A DNA stretch of 64,000 nucleotides from Cytophagaceae bacterium (lineage in GTDB: Bacteria; Bacteroidota; Bacteroidia; Cytophagales; Spirosomataceae), in the NCBI GenBank assembly GCA_005791165.1, contig SXXW01000003.1, positions 39,686 through 103,685 of the forward strand, read 5' to 3'. The position numbers and the translations under genes are program-made. Positions 1 to 9,478 of this stretch are shown here, piece after piece (positions within the stretch are counted from its first letter, which is position 1; each line of letters starts with the position of its first letter). Below the pieces are notes generated by a model that was not told the origin of the DNA, made no database searches, and worked only from the letters and a program-made list of their open reading frames with translations.

Positions 1-3000
1 AGAGGTAGAAACTTCAGGATCATATCCTTGAAACTTAGTAGACAAAAAGAAATTCTGAACAGAAACGAATGCTCTTAATCGACTCATCTTCATTTTCCTA
101 GTAATCTCGGAAGGAAACTTATAGGATAACATAGCATTTCTACCCCTTAAAAAAGATCCATCCTGAATTCTATCTGTATCATTATTCGTAGTATATCCAG
201 CAGAAACAGGTCTTAACTCTGCAAGTCTTGAGCTTTGATTAGTAGGTGTCCAACCGTTTAAAACCGTTTTAAAGCTGTTGGCAATACTAACCCTATCTTC
301 AGCAGAGTGCTTGCTACCAAAAAGAACATCATTACCATTCATAAATTGAAGATCAACCATAAATTCAAAGTTTTTAACCGTAATGGTATTGATAAATGAA
401 CCAAAACTATCTGGAATTCCTTTTCCAATGATGACACGATCGTTATCATTGATCTTACCATCATTGTTGGTATCTTGATATTTGATATCACCTGGTTTTT
501 TCAAATACTTAGCAGCCACAGATTCTTCTGCTGTACTCCATGTCCCTTGATGAACAAAACCAAAAAATGAACCAACAGGCTCACCTTGTCGAACAACTGT
601 CCTGCCTAAGAAAATATCAGCGCCACCAGTCAAAGCAATTACCTTGTTTTGATTAAATGAGATATTAAAACTAGTATTCCATGTAAAGTTCGGACGCGCA
701 ATATTCACAGAATTAATGGCAAATTCTACTCCCCTATTTTCCATGCTTCCCACATTTTGACTTACCGTAGTAAAACCACTACTTGAAGGTACTGGGGCAC
801 TTAATAGCATATCAGTAGTCAACTTACGATAAAGATCAACTTCAATGTTGATTTTATTATTTAATAAGCCTAATTCTAATCCAGCGTCAATTTGCTCTGT
901 TTTTTCCCAACGTAAATCTGGATTTGCTAATCGGTTTATACCAATACCTACTTGGCGTGCATTATTAAATATAACCGCATAATTACCTAATCCCGCTAAA
1001 GATTGATACGCCGTGATTTCAGAGTTTCCTGTTATACCATAACTTGTTCGAACTTTAAGATTGGAAACAAATGGAATATCTTGCATAAAATCTTCTTCGA
1101 TTACTTTCCAAGCCAAAGCAGCTGATGGAAATACTGCATATCGATTAGCCGCTCCAAATTTCGAAGAACCATCCACACGACCTGTAAAAGTCAAGAGATA
1201 TTTATCCTTCAAATTATAATTAAAACGTCCAAAATAGGAATCTAAACCGTAACCGCTTACACTAGAAGAAGACGCCGGAGTAACAGCACCCGTTCCTAAA
1301 TTGTTAAATTGAAAATAATCATCTTGGAATCTTTGAGCTCTTGCAGTAAAATTCATACGATCTACATGCTGTAGCGCTTGTCCCAACATAGCTACAATTG
1401 AATGATCCGAAGATATTTTCTTATTGTAAGTCAAATAGTTTTCTATTTGCCATGAATTATGTCGATCAGCTGTTAAAGATGCATCTCCACCTTGGTTTCT
1501 AGAAATATAGTTTAAGGTTCTTCCTCCATAATAATCAGTTTCCTGATTAATAATGTTCACACCCACAGTAGTTCTTAACTCTAGGCCTTTAGCCAAATTA
1601 ATATTTGAGTATACATTACCTAATAAAGATTGAGTCTTTAAATAGTATAATCTTTCCTCCGAAACTTGAATAGGGCTACCACCACCTTCCATACCTGCAT
1701 AATCTTCATTGCTACCCCATCTTCCATTAGGATATTTAACGGGGACAATTGGAAGCGCCTCTAATACTTGACGCATAGTAATAATACCACCACCACCTAA
1801 AGGATCTACTTGGCTTTCGCTTTGATCATTATAACTTAAACTTCCACCAATTTTAATCCAAGATTTGATTTGGCTATCCATCACAAAACGCGCTGAATAT
1901 CTTTTTAACCATGAAGCATTTACAAGTCCATCTTCATTTCGATACCCTAAGTACAATCCATAATTATCTTTTGAATTACCTCCTGTGAATGCCAATTGAT
2001 GATTCTGAGTCAAAGCTTTCCTAAATGATTCATCTTGCCAATCCGTATTATATATAGGCTTACCGCTAGAATCAAATAATAAAGGGTTAGTTCTCTTAGT
2101 GGCAGGATTCACATATTTTCCACCGGCAAAACCTACTGGATCATATTTTTTCGCATTTAAATAAGCTTGATCCTCAACATATAAAAATTCAGTTGAATTC
2201 AATAAAGGTATTTTTTTAGGTAGAACTCCCACACTAAAATCAGTATCATAACTTATTTTACCACCATCCTGACTTCCTCTTTTTGTAGTGACTAATATAA
2301 CACCATTCGCTCCCCTTGCCCCATAAATTGCCGTAGCGGATGCATCTTTTAAAATCTCTATATTCGAAATATCGTTAGCATTCAAATAATCAATAGGTGT
2401 ACTACCATTGGCTAAATCAGATGCATTTAAAATAACTCCATCGATTACGTATAACGGGTTATTTGCCACACTTACAGAAGTATTACCCCTGATACGAATA
2501 TTTGCACGTCCACCTGGACGACCTGAGTTAACAGAAACGTTTACTCCTGTCACTCTTCCGGCAATAGCCTGATTTAATGAAGCTGATCTACGCTCTTGAA
2601 TGGCATCCGTTTTTATGGTTCCAACGGCACCAGTTAAATCACTTTTCTTTTGCGTTCCATAACCTACAACAACCACCTCATCCAAGGCCTTATTGTCCGG
2701 AATTAAAGAAACTTCTATTAGTGATTTAGTGCCGACTAGAATTTTTTGAGAAACGTAACCTACAAAAGAAATAACCAACACCTCTTTATCATCTAACGAT
2801 GAAAATGAAAAATTACCACTTACATCAGTCTGTGTACCTTGATTAGTACCTTGAATTTGTACAGTAACGCCTGGGAGAGCTTGACCATTTTCATCTTTTA
2901 CGTTTCCCCTTACAGGTTTTTCTAAAATAATATTATTGTTTAAACTAACAGTCGCACTAGAAACAACATTATTTCGCAATAAAATTCTTTTATCGCGAAC

Positions 3001-3327
3001 TGAATATTGTATGTCTAATAATTTAAAAAGGTCATTGAGAACTTCTTCTAATTTTTTGTTTGTTACATTCAAACTGACCTTTTTATTTATATTAATTGTA
3101 TTAGAACTATAAATAAACCGATAATCAACTTGTTTTTCAATCAATGAAAGTACACGTTTAATCTGCGCATTTTCAGCCTGAATCGTAACAGTTTCAATTA
3201 ATTCATTCTGACTTAATGCCACATGAGCGTTTGCAAACGTGCAGAAAATCAAACTAAGAAAAAGTTGTTGTATAGAAATTTTCATAACTCTTATAAGTAA
3301 TCTTGGAGATTTGTATTTTATGTTCAT
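1..3327 (-). CDS. SusC/RagA-family TonB-dependent outer-membrane receptor (C-terminus outside window)
   Basis: This is an outer-membrane TonB-dependent importer of the SusC/RagA class, which takes up glycans or other large nutrients together with a SusD lipoprotein. The N-terminus up to about residue 40 looks like the long signal region usual for these proteins (MNIKYKSPRLLIRVMKIS, then a hydrophobic stretch). An STN signalling domain (about 45-118), a carboxypeptidase-like beta-sandwich (about 138-205) and the class signature around residue 217-235 (EVVVVGYGTQKKSDLTGAV) follow, then the plug and barrel. I prefer ATG 3327 to the in-frame ATG 3285 because the KSPRLLIRVMK start is typical of Cytophagales homologues. 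The frame is still open at position 1 after 1109 codons, so probably only a few tens of residues are missing. The STN domain and the upstream sigma/anti-sigma pair point to FecI/FecR-type control. The partner susD should lie just beyond the left edge. The substrate is not predictable. Confidence 0.95.
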   Translation of the reverse strand, partial: MNIKYKSPRLLIRVMKISIQQLFLSLIFCTFANAHVALSQNELIETVTIQAENAQIKRVLSLIEKQVDYRFIYSSNTININKKVSLNVTNKKLEEVLNDLFKLLDIQYSVRDKRILLRNNVVSSATVSLNNNIILEKPVRGNVKDENGQALPGVTVQIQGTNQGTQTDVSGNFSFSSLDDKEVLVISFVGYVSQKILVGTKSLIEVSLIPDNKALDEVVVVGYGTQKKSDLTGAVGTIKTDAIQERRSASLNQAIAGRVTGVNVSVNSGRPGGRANIRIRGNTSVSVANNPLYVIDGVILNASDLANGSTPIDYLNANDISNIEILKDASATAIYGARGANGVILVTTKRGSQDGGKISYDTDFSVGVLPKKIPLLNSTEFLYVEDQAYLNAKKYDPVGFAGGKYVNPATKRTNPLLFDSSGKPIYNTDWQDESFRKALTQNHQLAFTGGNSKDNYGLYLGYRNEDGLVNASWLKRYSARFVMDSQIKSWIKIGGSLSYNDQSESQVDPLGGGGIITMRQVLEALPIVPVKYPNGRWGSNEDYAGMEGGGSPIQVSEERLYYLKTQSLLGNVYSNINLAKGLELRTTVGVNIINQETDYYGGRTLNYISRNQGGDASLTADRHNSWQIENYLTYNKKISSDHSIVAMLGQALQHVDRMNFTARAQRFQDDYFQFNNLGTGAVTPASSSSVSGYGLDSYFGRFNYNLKDKYLLTFTGRVDGSSKFGAANRYAVFPSAALAWKVIEEDFMQDIPFVSNLKVRTSYGITGNSEITAYQSLAGLGNYAVIFNNARQVGIGINRLANPDLRWEKTEQIDAGLELGLLNNKINIEVDLYRKLTTDMLLSAPVPSSSGFTTVSQNVGSMENRGVEFAINSVNIARPNFTWNTSFNISFNQNKVIALTGGADIFLGRTVVRQGEPVGSFFGFVHQGTWSTAEESVAAKYLKKPGDIKYQDTNNDGKINDNDRVIIGKGIPDSFGSFINTITVKNFEFMVDLQFMNGNDVLFGSKHSAEDRVSIANSFKTVLNGWTPTNQSSRLAELRPVSAGYTTNNDTDRIQDGSFLRGRNAMLSYKFPSEITRKMKMSRLRAFVSVQNFFLSTKFQGYDPEVSTS

Positions 3328-3500
3328 AATTTTACATTGTTAAAGGTTTTTTTCAAGATCAATAACTCATGTACTTTCGTCTAACGAAAACATTCAATAC
3401 CATTGAATGAGTACATTTTAGTCGGTAATGTTGACGCATTATCGACTATTTTTTCATTTCTTTTATTTTTCCATAATTAAAATTCTTTTTAATTTAAAAA

Positions 3501-4481
3501 TTATTTACAACCCTCACCGTTAATAAAAATGGATGAGCCTCGAACTTCATAATTAGCATTAATGGAAGTGCAGATAAACTCCAATTGTTTGAACATATCT
3601 AGGCCATTTAAATCACCTGTAAATACACATCGATTGATATTGGAATTAACTTGGATAATTTCAATGCCATAAATCTGCTGCATTTTCTTAAATATTCCAT
3701 TCACATTAACATCATCAAATACAAAATCAGACTTTTTAACATTTTGTAAGATAACCAGCGGAACATCGACAACGCTTTCATTAATAGTTCTACTAATCAA
3801 ATTAAAAACAGCTTTTTGATTCGGAGTAATAATAACGCCATTAGACTTATTTATTGACTTTTGATCATGTGTATAAACAGATACTTTGCCCGTTTTAACG
3901 GATACTTCAATCATTTTATCTGAAGTCGGTTTACTTATTTTAAATGAAGTACCTATAACTTCAGTAATTAAATTATCCACATGAACGAAAAAGGGAATTT
4001 TTTCGTTTTTAGCTACCGTAAAAAATGCCTCACCAGTCAAATAAACAGTTCTAGTTTTAACACCGAAATTTTCAGCGACTAAGATGTGAGCATTTTTACC
4101 TAATAATACATGACTTCCATCAGGCAAGGTAATTTTTTGCAATGAATTAGCATTGTTTTTAGTTTCAACCCCATTTCTAGGAATCGAAGCAAACTCTAAC
4201 TTATTTTTAAAATCCCATTGAAAGAATAAACTAAAGAATAACAGTAATGAAGCTGCTATTCCAGATGCAATCCAATAATATTTAACGTTCTTACCTGTAT
4301 TATTATCCAAATTCAATTTCTCCCAAATTTTATTTTGTGCCTCGATTGAGGACTCTAAATTCGAATGATTTTGAAAATTAAGATTATCGTTAGCTAATTT
4401 TTGCAAGAGCATTAACTCTTCCTCCGAACATTTACCTTGATTGAATTTTTCACTAAGTGAGTCAAATTCCTTATTTGTCAT
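3501..4481 (-). CDS. FecR-family anti-sigma factor
   Basis: This inner-membrane anti-sigma factor of the FecR type relays the state of the outer-membrane receptor to an ECF sigma factor. Residues 1-65 form the cytoplasmic sigma-binding part, one membrane helix spans about 69-87 (YYWIASGIAASLLLFFSLFF), the FecR domain covers about 105-205 in the periplasm, and a DUF4974-type domain fills about 250-325 and would contact the receptor's STN domain. At 326 residues it has the normal length for Bacteroidota members. It starts 10 bases after the sigma gene stop and lies 173 bases before the SusC start, in the order sigma, anti-sigma, receptor that is standard for these loci. The 173-base gap probably holds the promoter used by the sigma factor, but I could not identify a motif there. 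Confidence 0.95.
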   Translation of the reverse strand: MTNKEFDSLSEKFNQGKCSEEELMLLQKLANDNLNFQNHSNLESSIEAQNKIWEKLNLDNNTGKNVKYYWIASGIAASLLLFFSLFFQWDFKNKLEFASIPRNGVETKNNANSLQKITLPDGSHVLLGKNAHILVAENFGVKTRTVYLTGEAFFTVAKNEKIPFFVHVDNLITEVIGTSFKISKPTSDKMIEVSVKTGKVSVYTHDQKSINKSNGVIITPNQKAVFNLISRTINESVVDVPLVILQNVKKSDFVFDDVNVNGIFKKMQQIYGIEIIQVNSNINRCVFTGDLNGLDMFKQLEFICTSINANYEVRGSSIFINGEGCK

Positions 4482-4491
4482 TATATAAAAT

Positions 4492-5049
4492 TTAATTTGC
4501 TGAATAAAAGTCTTTAAACTTTTCCTTTAATATTTTTTGAGATTTTGTGATATGATATTCAACCGCCTTTTCTGAAATATCAAGTTGCTCCGAAATCTTT
4601 TTCACAGAAATCTCTTCTATCTTACTCATTCTAAATACGGTAGCAGTTTTTTCAGACATCGAATTCAGAATAAAATTCAATCGCTCATTAAAATCATTTG
4701 AATTTGTAATGGATTCAGATTCATTGCTACTAAAAACCTTATGCAACAATTCAAACTCTCTATATTTAGAAAAATTGATTTTATTCCTTAAATGTTTATT
4801 GATTAAATTCCTTGCTGAGACATATAAATAAACCCTAAGGTCTAAAATCTTTTTATTGCTTCGATTTTGCCAAATGCTTAAAAATAAATCATGTAATATT
4901 TCTTCTGAATCCTCTTTAGAACCTAATGAGTGATTGACATATCGATATAAATATTTAAAATACTTCTTATAGATTACTTCAAAGGCTTTGGAATCGCCCT
5001 TAAAAAGTAGATCACATAATTCATCATCTGGTATATGCAAAAAATCCAT
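4492..5049 (-). CDS. ECF RNA polymerase sigma factor (FecI/RpoE-like)
   Basis: This 185-residue protein is an extracytoplasmic-function sigma factor expected to direct transcription of the neighbouring receptor locus. Region 2 lies at about 22-90 (core binding and -10 recognition; DSEEILHDLFLSIWQNR is characteristic) and region 4 at about 125-178 (ISEQLDISEKAVEYHITKS, a helix-turn-helix). The following fecR gene begins 10 bases downstream, so the two are probably co-transcribed and the sigma factor is held by its FecR partner until the receptor binds ligand. The 166 bases upstream contain a direct repeat (ACCGTATTT twice, about 5070-5090 in plus orientation) and AT-rich inverted repeats. I cannot tell whether these act on this gene or at the end of hemF. 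Confidence 0.94.
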   Translation of the reverse strand: MDFLHIPDDELCDLLFKGDSKAFEVIYKKYFKYLYRYVNHSLGSKEDSEEILHDLFLSIWQNRSNKKILDLRVYLYVSARNLINKHLRNKINFSKYREFELLHKVFSSNESESITNSNDFNERLNFILNSMSEKTATVFRMSKIEEISVKKISEQLDISEKAVEYHITKSQKILKEKFKDFYSAN

Positions 5050-5215
5050 CTATAAAAGAATAAAACACCGTATTTACCGTATTTAAAGAGTAGGTTCCAT
5101 ATTTATATGAAACCCCTAAATAATGATAAAATATATTTTTAAAATTTTATTTCATTATCATTCAAAGAAATGATAAATGTTGCTAGAAAGCAAGTTTGAA
5201 AAGCCTAATTTATTT

Positions 5216-6112
5216 CTAGGCCAACCAATCAATCCCCTTTTTCAAGAGATTCATCGTTTTTTGCCCCTCAGGGAATTGAGTCGGGTCATACATATACTCC
5301 CAAGAAGCCATGGGAGGCATGCTCATAAGGATGGATTCAGTCCGACCATTTGTTTCTAGGCCAAATTTAGTTCCTCGGTCATGGACTAAATTAAATTCGA
5401 CATAACGACCTCTACGCAATAATTGAAAGTCTTTTTCTTTTTGGCCAAAAGGTTTATCCGCATTCAATTGCATCAAATGGCTGTAAATGGGTACAAAAGA
5501 TTCGCCTATATTTTTGACAAAATCAAAGGTATTTTCTTTTTCTTCAGCTGAGTTAGATTTCAAATAATCAAAAAATATTCCGCCTACACCTCTTGTTTCT
5601 TCTCTGTGTGGACTATAGAAATAATCATCCGCCCAATTTTTATAGGTAGGGTAATAACTCGCATCAAATGCGTCGCAAGCTGTTTTCAATTGTTGATGAA
5701 ACCATTTCGCCTGCTCAGGAATAATAATATGCGGAGTTAAGTCGATGCCCCCACCAAACCAATTTTGACCATTACTCAATTCAAAATAGCGAACGTTCAT
5801 GTGAATAATAGGAACCCATGGATTAAAGGGATGCATGACAATGGAAACTCCTGTGGCTAAAAAATCAACTTCCTCTTTAATATCCAAGCTAGTCACCATT
5901 TTAGGATGTAAAGGTCCATGGACAGCTGAAAAATTGACACCTGCCTTTTCTAGAATTTTTCCATGTTGAATAACTCTGGACTGGCCACCACCCCCTTCAC
6001 TCCGTGTCCACACATCTTCCTTAAATGTGCCTTGGCCATCTGCTTTTGCAATGCCTTCACATATTTGATCTTGAAGAGATTTGAAATAATTGATAATTTC
6101 GATTGCTTCCAT
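5216..6112 (-). CDS. hemF: Oxygen-dependent coproporphyrinogen III oxidase
   Basis: HemF is a cytosolic enzyme that oxidatively decarboxylates coproporphyrinogen III to protoporphyrinogen IX in haem biosynthesis, using molecular oxygen. The family blocks are all visible: EDVWTRSEGGGGQSRV near the N-terminus, NVRYFELSNGQNWFGGGIDL in the middle, and RRGRYVEFNLVHDRGTKFGL plus GRTESILMSMPP near the C-terminus. I place the start at ATG 6112 (MEAIEIINY, 298 residues). An in-frame ATG at 6154 would add 14 residues that lie wholly inside the preceding penicillin-binding protein gene and do not resemble HemF. With the chosen start the gene begins one base after that stop codon, so translational coupling is likely. 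Use of the oxygen-dependent form fits an aerobic organism. Confidence 0.96.
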   Translation of the reverse strand: MEAIEIINYFKSLQDQICEGIAKADGQGTFKEDVWTRSEGGGGQSRVIQHGKILEKAGVNFSAVHGPLHPKMVTSLDIKEEVDFLATGVSIVMHPFNPWVPIIHMNVRYFELSNGQNWFGGGIDLTPHIIIPEQAKWFHQQLKTACDAFDASYYPTYKNWADDYFYSPHREETRGVGGIFFDYLKSNSAEEKENTFDFVKNIGESFVPIYSHLMQLNADKPFGQKEKDFQLLRRGRYVEFNLVHDRGTKFGLETNGRTESILMSMPPMASWEYMYDPTQFPEGQKTMNLLKKGIDWLA

Positions 6113-6113
6113 T

Positions 6114-8735
6114 CTATTGTGGTCCTTTGGGGATAGAATCTTGCTTCGTCCCATCTACATTCTGTTCATCCATTAATGCATTCAATGAATCCAATTCTGC
6201 ATCCGAAACTTGAAGTGAATCAGGCAAAGTGCTGTAAGAACCTTGGCAATCAAAATCCTTTTTTACAACCCGTCGATCTAATTTATCAAATGGAATGGGT
6301 TTATACATCGCTAATGCCGGATCCTTCACAACTCGAATCATAAACCGTTTATAAATGGGTAATGCCGTTTTAGCACCCTCACCCAATGCACTCGTTCGGA
6401 AATGTATTGATCGATCGTCACCACCCACCCAAACACCTGAAATTAAATTGGACGTCATCCCGATAAACCAACCATCCGAATGATTGGAAGTAGTTCCCGT
6501 TTTACCCGCAAAATTATGCGCATACCTATTTTCAGTAGGCAAAAGTACCTCTCCATCAGACCATAGTAACGAACTCGCAGTTCCCCCCTCATGAATAACA
6601 CCCTCCAGCATGGATCGAACTAATTGGGCCGATTCCTTTTTGATAACCCGAAAAGAAATAGGCTCAAAATTCTGTAATACCTTCCCATTTTGATCCTTAA
6701 TTTCTTGAATAATCATAGGCTCCACATGAATTCCCTCATTCACAAACGCTGAATATGCCCCAATCATCTCATAAAGCGATACATCAAAGGAACCAAGACC
6801 AATGGACGCAACAGGTTTTAAAGGACTTTTAATCCCCATTTTTTGCGCATAATACATGACCGTATCCGCGCCCACTTCATTCGTTAATCTAGCTGCCACT
6901 GAATTAATACTTTTGGCTAATGCCCGACGAAGTGGCATCATCATGTAAGAAAAAGTCCCGTCAGCATTCGAGGGACGCCAAATTTTCTTTTCACCCTTCT
7001 CCTCTACTTCAATTTCAAAGGGTTCATCTTTCACCATGTAACAAGGCGATAAATCTTTAGGCCCGTCTATGGCCGCTGTATAAACAAAAGGTTTAAACGT
7101 AGAACCAGGCTGACGTTTACTCTGCTTAACGTGATCGTATTTGAAATATTTAAAATCTAAACCACCCACCCAAGCCTTAATATGGCCTGTATAAGGATCT
7201 AAGGTCATCATGCCCGACTGTAAAAAACGCTTGTAATAATTGATGGAATCAATCGAGCTCATACTTCTTTTCTCCTCACCCAAGGCATTTCTAGAATAAA
7301 CCCACATGTCACGTTTTACATTTTTCATGTAATGCCAAACCGAATCTGGACTTGTAGGAAATCTTTTAGCCAACGCTTTGTAATAATCCGTCCGCTTAGC
7401 AACCGTGTCGATGAAACCCACAATCTCAACTCCATGCTCATCGACCCAAGGATTTTGACCAGTCCAATGATTGTCAAAAGATTTTTGAATATTACGCATA
7501 CCACCCTCAACAGCTTCCTCCGCATGTAATTGGAGACGCGAGTCGATGGTCGTCATAATTTTCAATCCATCCCGATACAAATCGACTTCCATTTCATTTT
7601 CCTTAGCCCAATCATTAATGTATCGAGCCACAGCTACCTTAAAATAATTACCCGTCCCATCATAAGGAGATTCTTCGTTGGGATGTAAAACAATAGGTAA
7701 TTTAGCTAATGAATCATATTCAGCTTTTTTCAAATAACCCGCCTTCACCATTTGAGACAAAACCACATTTCTACGCTTCCAAGCCTTGTTTTCAGCCAAA
7801 GGCTTTCCGTCGTAACGAGTTGGATTATAAGTGGTTGTCGCCTTTTGCAAGCCAATTAATATCGCGGATTCTTGTACATTTAAACTATCCGCACTCGTAT
7901 TAAAATACGTCTTGGCGGCTACTTTAATGCCATAGGCGTTGTTGCCATAATCGACCGTATTTAAATACCAAAGTATAATTTCATCCTTGGTATAAAAACG
8001 TTCTAGATTAATGGCCGTGACCCATTCTTTGGATTTATAGATCAACTTATTTAATCCTGGAATATATCCCAAAATACCTGTTTTGAAGAAGCCTTTTTTG
8101 GTACGAGTTTTAAAGAGATTTTTGGCTAATTGCTGTGAAATAGTACTCCCACCTCCCCGATCGCCACCTTTGGCCATGCCCACTAACACACCGGCCCAAG
8201 CTTGAAAATCAATACCTGTATGCTCATAAAACCGAGAATCCTCGGTAGCCACCAAAGCTTTTACGAGATGAGGAGACAATAAATTAAAATCCCGAATTGG
8301 CGTTCTATTTTCGGCAAAATACTTGCCTAATAATACCCCATCCGCAGAATAAATTTCAGAGGCTTGTGAAAGTTTGGGATTTTGTAAATCGTCTACCGAT
8401 GGCATTTCACCGGTTAACCAAAAAATATTGGTTTGGATGACAAACAAATAAATCAAAAGAAATAAACCCGCTTTGGCAGTAAATTTCCAAACCTTAACAA
8501 TAGGCCTGTAATAAGGAGATTGTTTGTCGACATGCGCATCATAAAATGCTTTGAATCTACGGTAATAGGCTTCAATGAGAACTTTAGTCAGATTGCCATA
8601 ACCGATTAACCAAGTATATTTCTTCTCACCTAAAACCTTTAAAAGTGCTTTATCCAACAGCATTATCAACCAAATAATTCCTTGCGAAATTTTGATTTTA
8701 CACGTAATCCAAAAGCCTTTAATCGATTCTAACAT
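6114..8735 (-). CDS. Class A penicillin-binding protein (PBP1a-like glycosyltransferase/transpeptidase)
   Basis: This is a bifunctional peptidoglycan synthase anchored in the inner membrane: it polymerises glycan strands from lipid II and cross-links the stem peptides. A membrane helix lies at about 88-107. The GT51 glycosyltransferase domain follows (about 130-310), with the catalytic-glutamate motif EDSRFYEHTGID and GGSTISQQLAKNL. The transpeptidase domain has the SxxK serine in QPGSTFKPF, the SxN motif in KSINSV and the KTG triad in GKTGTTSNHSDGWF. At 873 residues it has full length for Bacteroidota PBP1a. The cytoplasmic N-terminal extension of about 85 residues is long but common in this phylum. 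The stop is one base before the hemF start. All catalytic motifs are intact, so it should be active. Confidence 0.95.
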   Translation of the reverse strand: MLESIKGFWITCKIKISQGIIWLIMLLDKALLKVLGEKKYTWLIGYGNLTKVLIEAYYRRFKAFYDAHVDKQSPYYRPIVKVWKFTAKAGLFLLIYLFVIQTNIFWLTGEMPSVDDLQNPKLSQASEIYSADGVLLGKYFAENRTPIRDFNLLSPHLVKALVATEDSRFYEHTGIDFQAWAGVLVGMAKGGDRGGGSTISQQLAKNLFKTRTKKGFFKTGILGYIPGLNKLIYKSKEWVTAINLERFYTKDEIILWYLNTVDYGNNAYGIKVAAKTYFNTSADSLNVQESAILIGLQKATTTYNPTRYDGKPLAENKAWKRRNVVLSQMVKAGYLKKAEYDSLAKLPIVLHPNEESPYDGTGNYFKVAVARYINDWAKENEMEVDLYRDGLKIMTTIDSRLQLHAEEAVEGGMRNIQKSFDNHWTGQNPWVDEHGVEIVGFIDTVAKRTDYYKALAKRFPTSPDSVWHYMKNVKRDMWVYSRNALGEEKRSMSSIDSINYYKRFLQSGMMTLDPYTGHIKAWVGGLDFKYFKYDHVKQSKRQPGSTFKPFVYTAAIDGPKDLSPCYMVKDEPFEIEVEEKGEKKIWRPSNADGTFSYMMMPLRRALAKSINSVAARLTNEVGADTVMYYAQKMGIKSPLKPVASIGLGSFDVSLYEMIGAYSAFVNEGIHVEPMIIQEIKDQNGKVLQNFEPISFRVIKKESAQLVRSMLEGVIHEGGTASSLLWSDGEVLLPTENRYAHNFAGKTGTTSNHSDGWFIGMTSNLISGVWVGGDDRSIHFRTSALGEGAKTALPIYKRFMIRVVKDPALAMYKPIPFDKLDRRVVKKDFDCQGSYSTLPDSLQVSDAELDSLNALMDEQNVDGTKQDSIPKGPQ

Positions 8736-8761
8736 ATATTTTTAAATGCGTAAACACATAT

Positions 8762-9352
8762 TTATTCTGTTTCTAGTTTTTCCAAGATAGTCATTAAATC
8801 CGTAAAATCTCGGTAGCCAGGCCGCTCCTCTTTGCCGGCTATTAATCCAATTCCTTGAATAGAACTTTGCTCAACCCATTCCTCTAAATCTTGATCAGGA
8901 ATGCTTAATCCTAAGATAATGGGATATTGAGCGGACCATATTTCAACTTGGTTTTCAAAACCGAGTAAGGAATCCTCTGTGTCACCTACCAACAAAAAAT
9001 AATCCACATAAGGTCGAGCTGCCGCAAATAATGCTGGTAAATTATCTGAATCAAGATTAACTCTTAAGATTTTGGGTAATGCAATTTGCTTGATTTTCTC
9101 TAAGTTAGTCGATGAACTAATCTCTAAAACATCCGGTTGATAAGCCTCGCAGAGCACAATAATTTGATCTTCTGAGCAATTAAAAGCCTCGCCAACGATC
9201 TGAATTCCTGAAAGCCAATTTCGAATTTCATTGAATTTATCCACGGGAACATCCGTCATAGAAAACCCCAACCACTCCACGCCCATCCCTGCACAATACC
9301 GCGCATCCGACAAATTCTCAATCGCAGAAACCTTAACCTTTGTCTTTAGCAT
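8762..9352 (-). CDS. TrpF-like (phosphoribosylanthranilate isomerase-fold) protein, catalytic Cys absent
   Basis: The 196 residues align by eye with the phosphoribosylanthranilate isomerase barrel. The first strand and loop read KVSAIENLSDARYCAGMGVE where TrpF has KICGI.N..DA, WLGFSM matches the GFVF strand, and IAGKEERPGYRDF corresponds to the phosphate-binding end (GVE..PG.KD). The cysteine of the KICG motif, the general base in characterised TrpF enzymes, is a serine here, and the aspartate expected near residue 120 has no clear counterpart. Tryptophan biosynthesis neighbours are absent: upstream is the divergent mnmA and downstream the PBP gene 26 bases away. It is probably a paralogue with a lost or altered activity, although databases may label it TrpF. 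I cannot assign a function. Confidence 0.7.
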   Translation of the reverse strand: MLKTKVKVSAIENLSDARYCAGMGVEWLGFSMTDVPVDKFNEIRNWLSGIQIVGEAFNCSEDQIIVLCEAYQPDVLEISSSTNLEKIKQIALPKILRVNLDSDNLPALFAAARPYVDYFLLVGDTEDSLLGFENQVEIWSAQYPIILGLSIPDQDLEEWVEQSSIQGIGLIAGKEERPGYRDFTDLMTILEKLETE

Positions 9353-9478
9353 AAATCAATCCAAAAATAAAAACAAAACTAATCTTTAAGGTGCTAAATA
9401 GCAAAATTGTTCGCCAATTGGGCAAATTAATCTTAAATTGCACAAAATTTCGTCAGGCCTTGAACCTGAGCAGCAAAT

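Noticed and set aside
5177..5359. Plus-strand open frame of 60 codons
   Set aside because: It lies mostly opposite hemF, has no recognisable domain and no signs of independent expression.
6113..6154. N-terminal extension of HemF from ATG 6154
   Set aside because: The extra 14 residues lie within the penicillin-binding protein gene and do not match HemF; ATG 6112 gives the family start.
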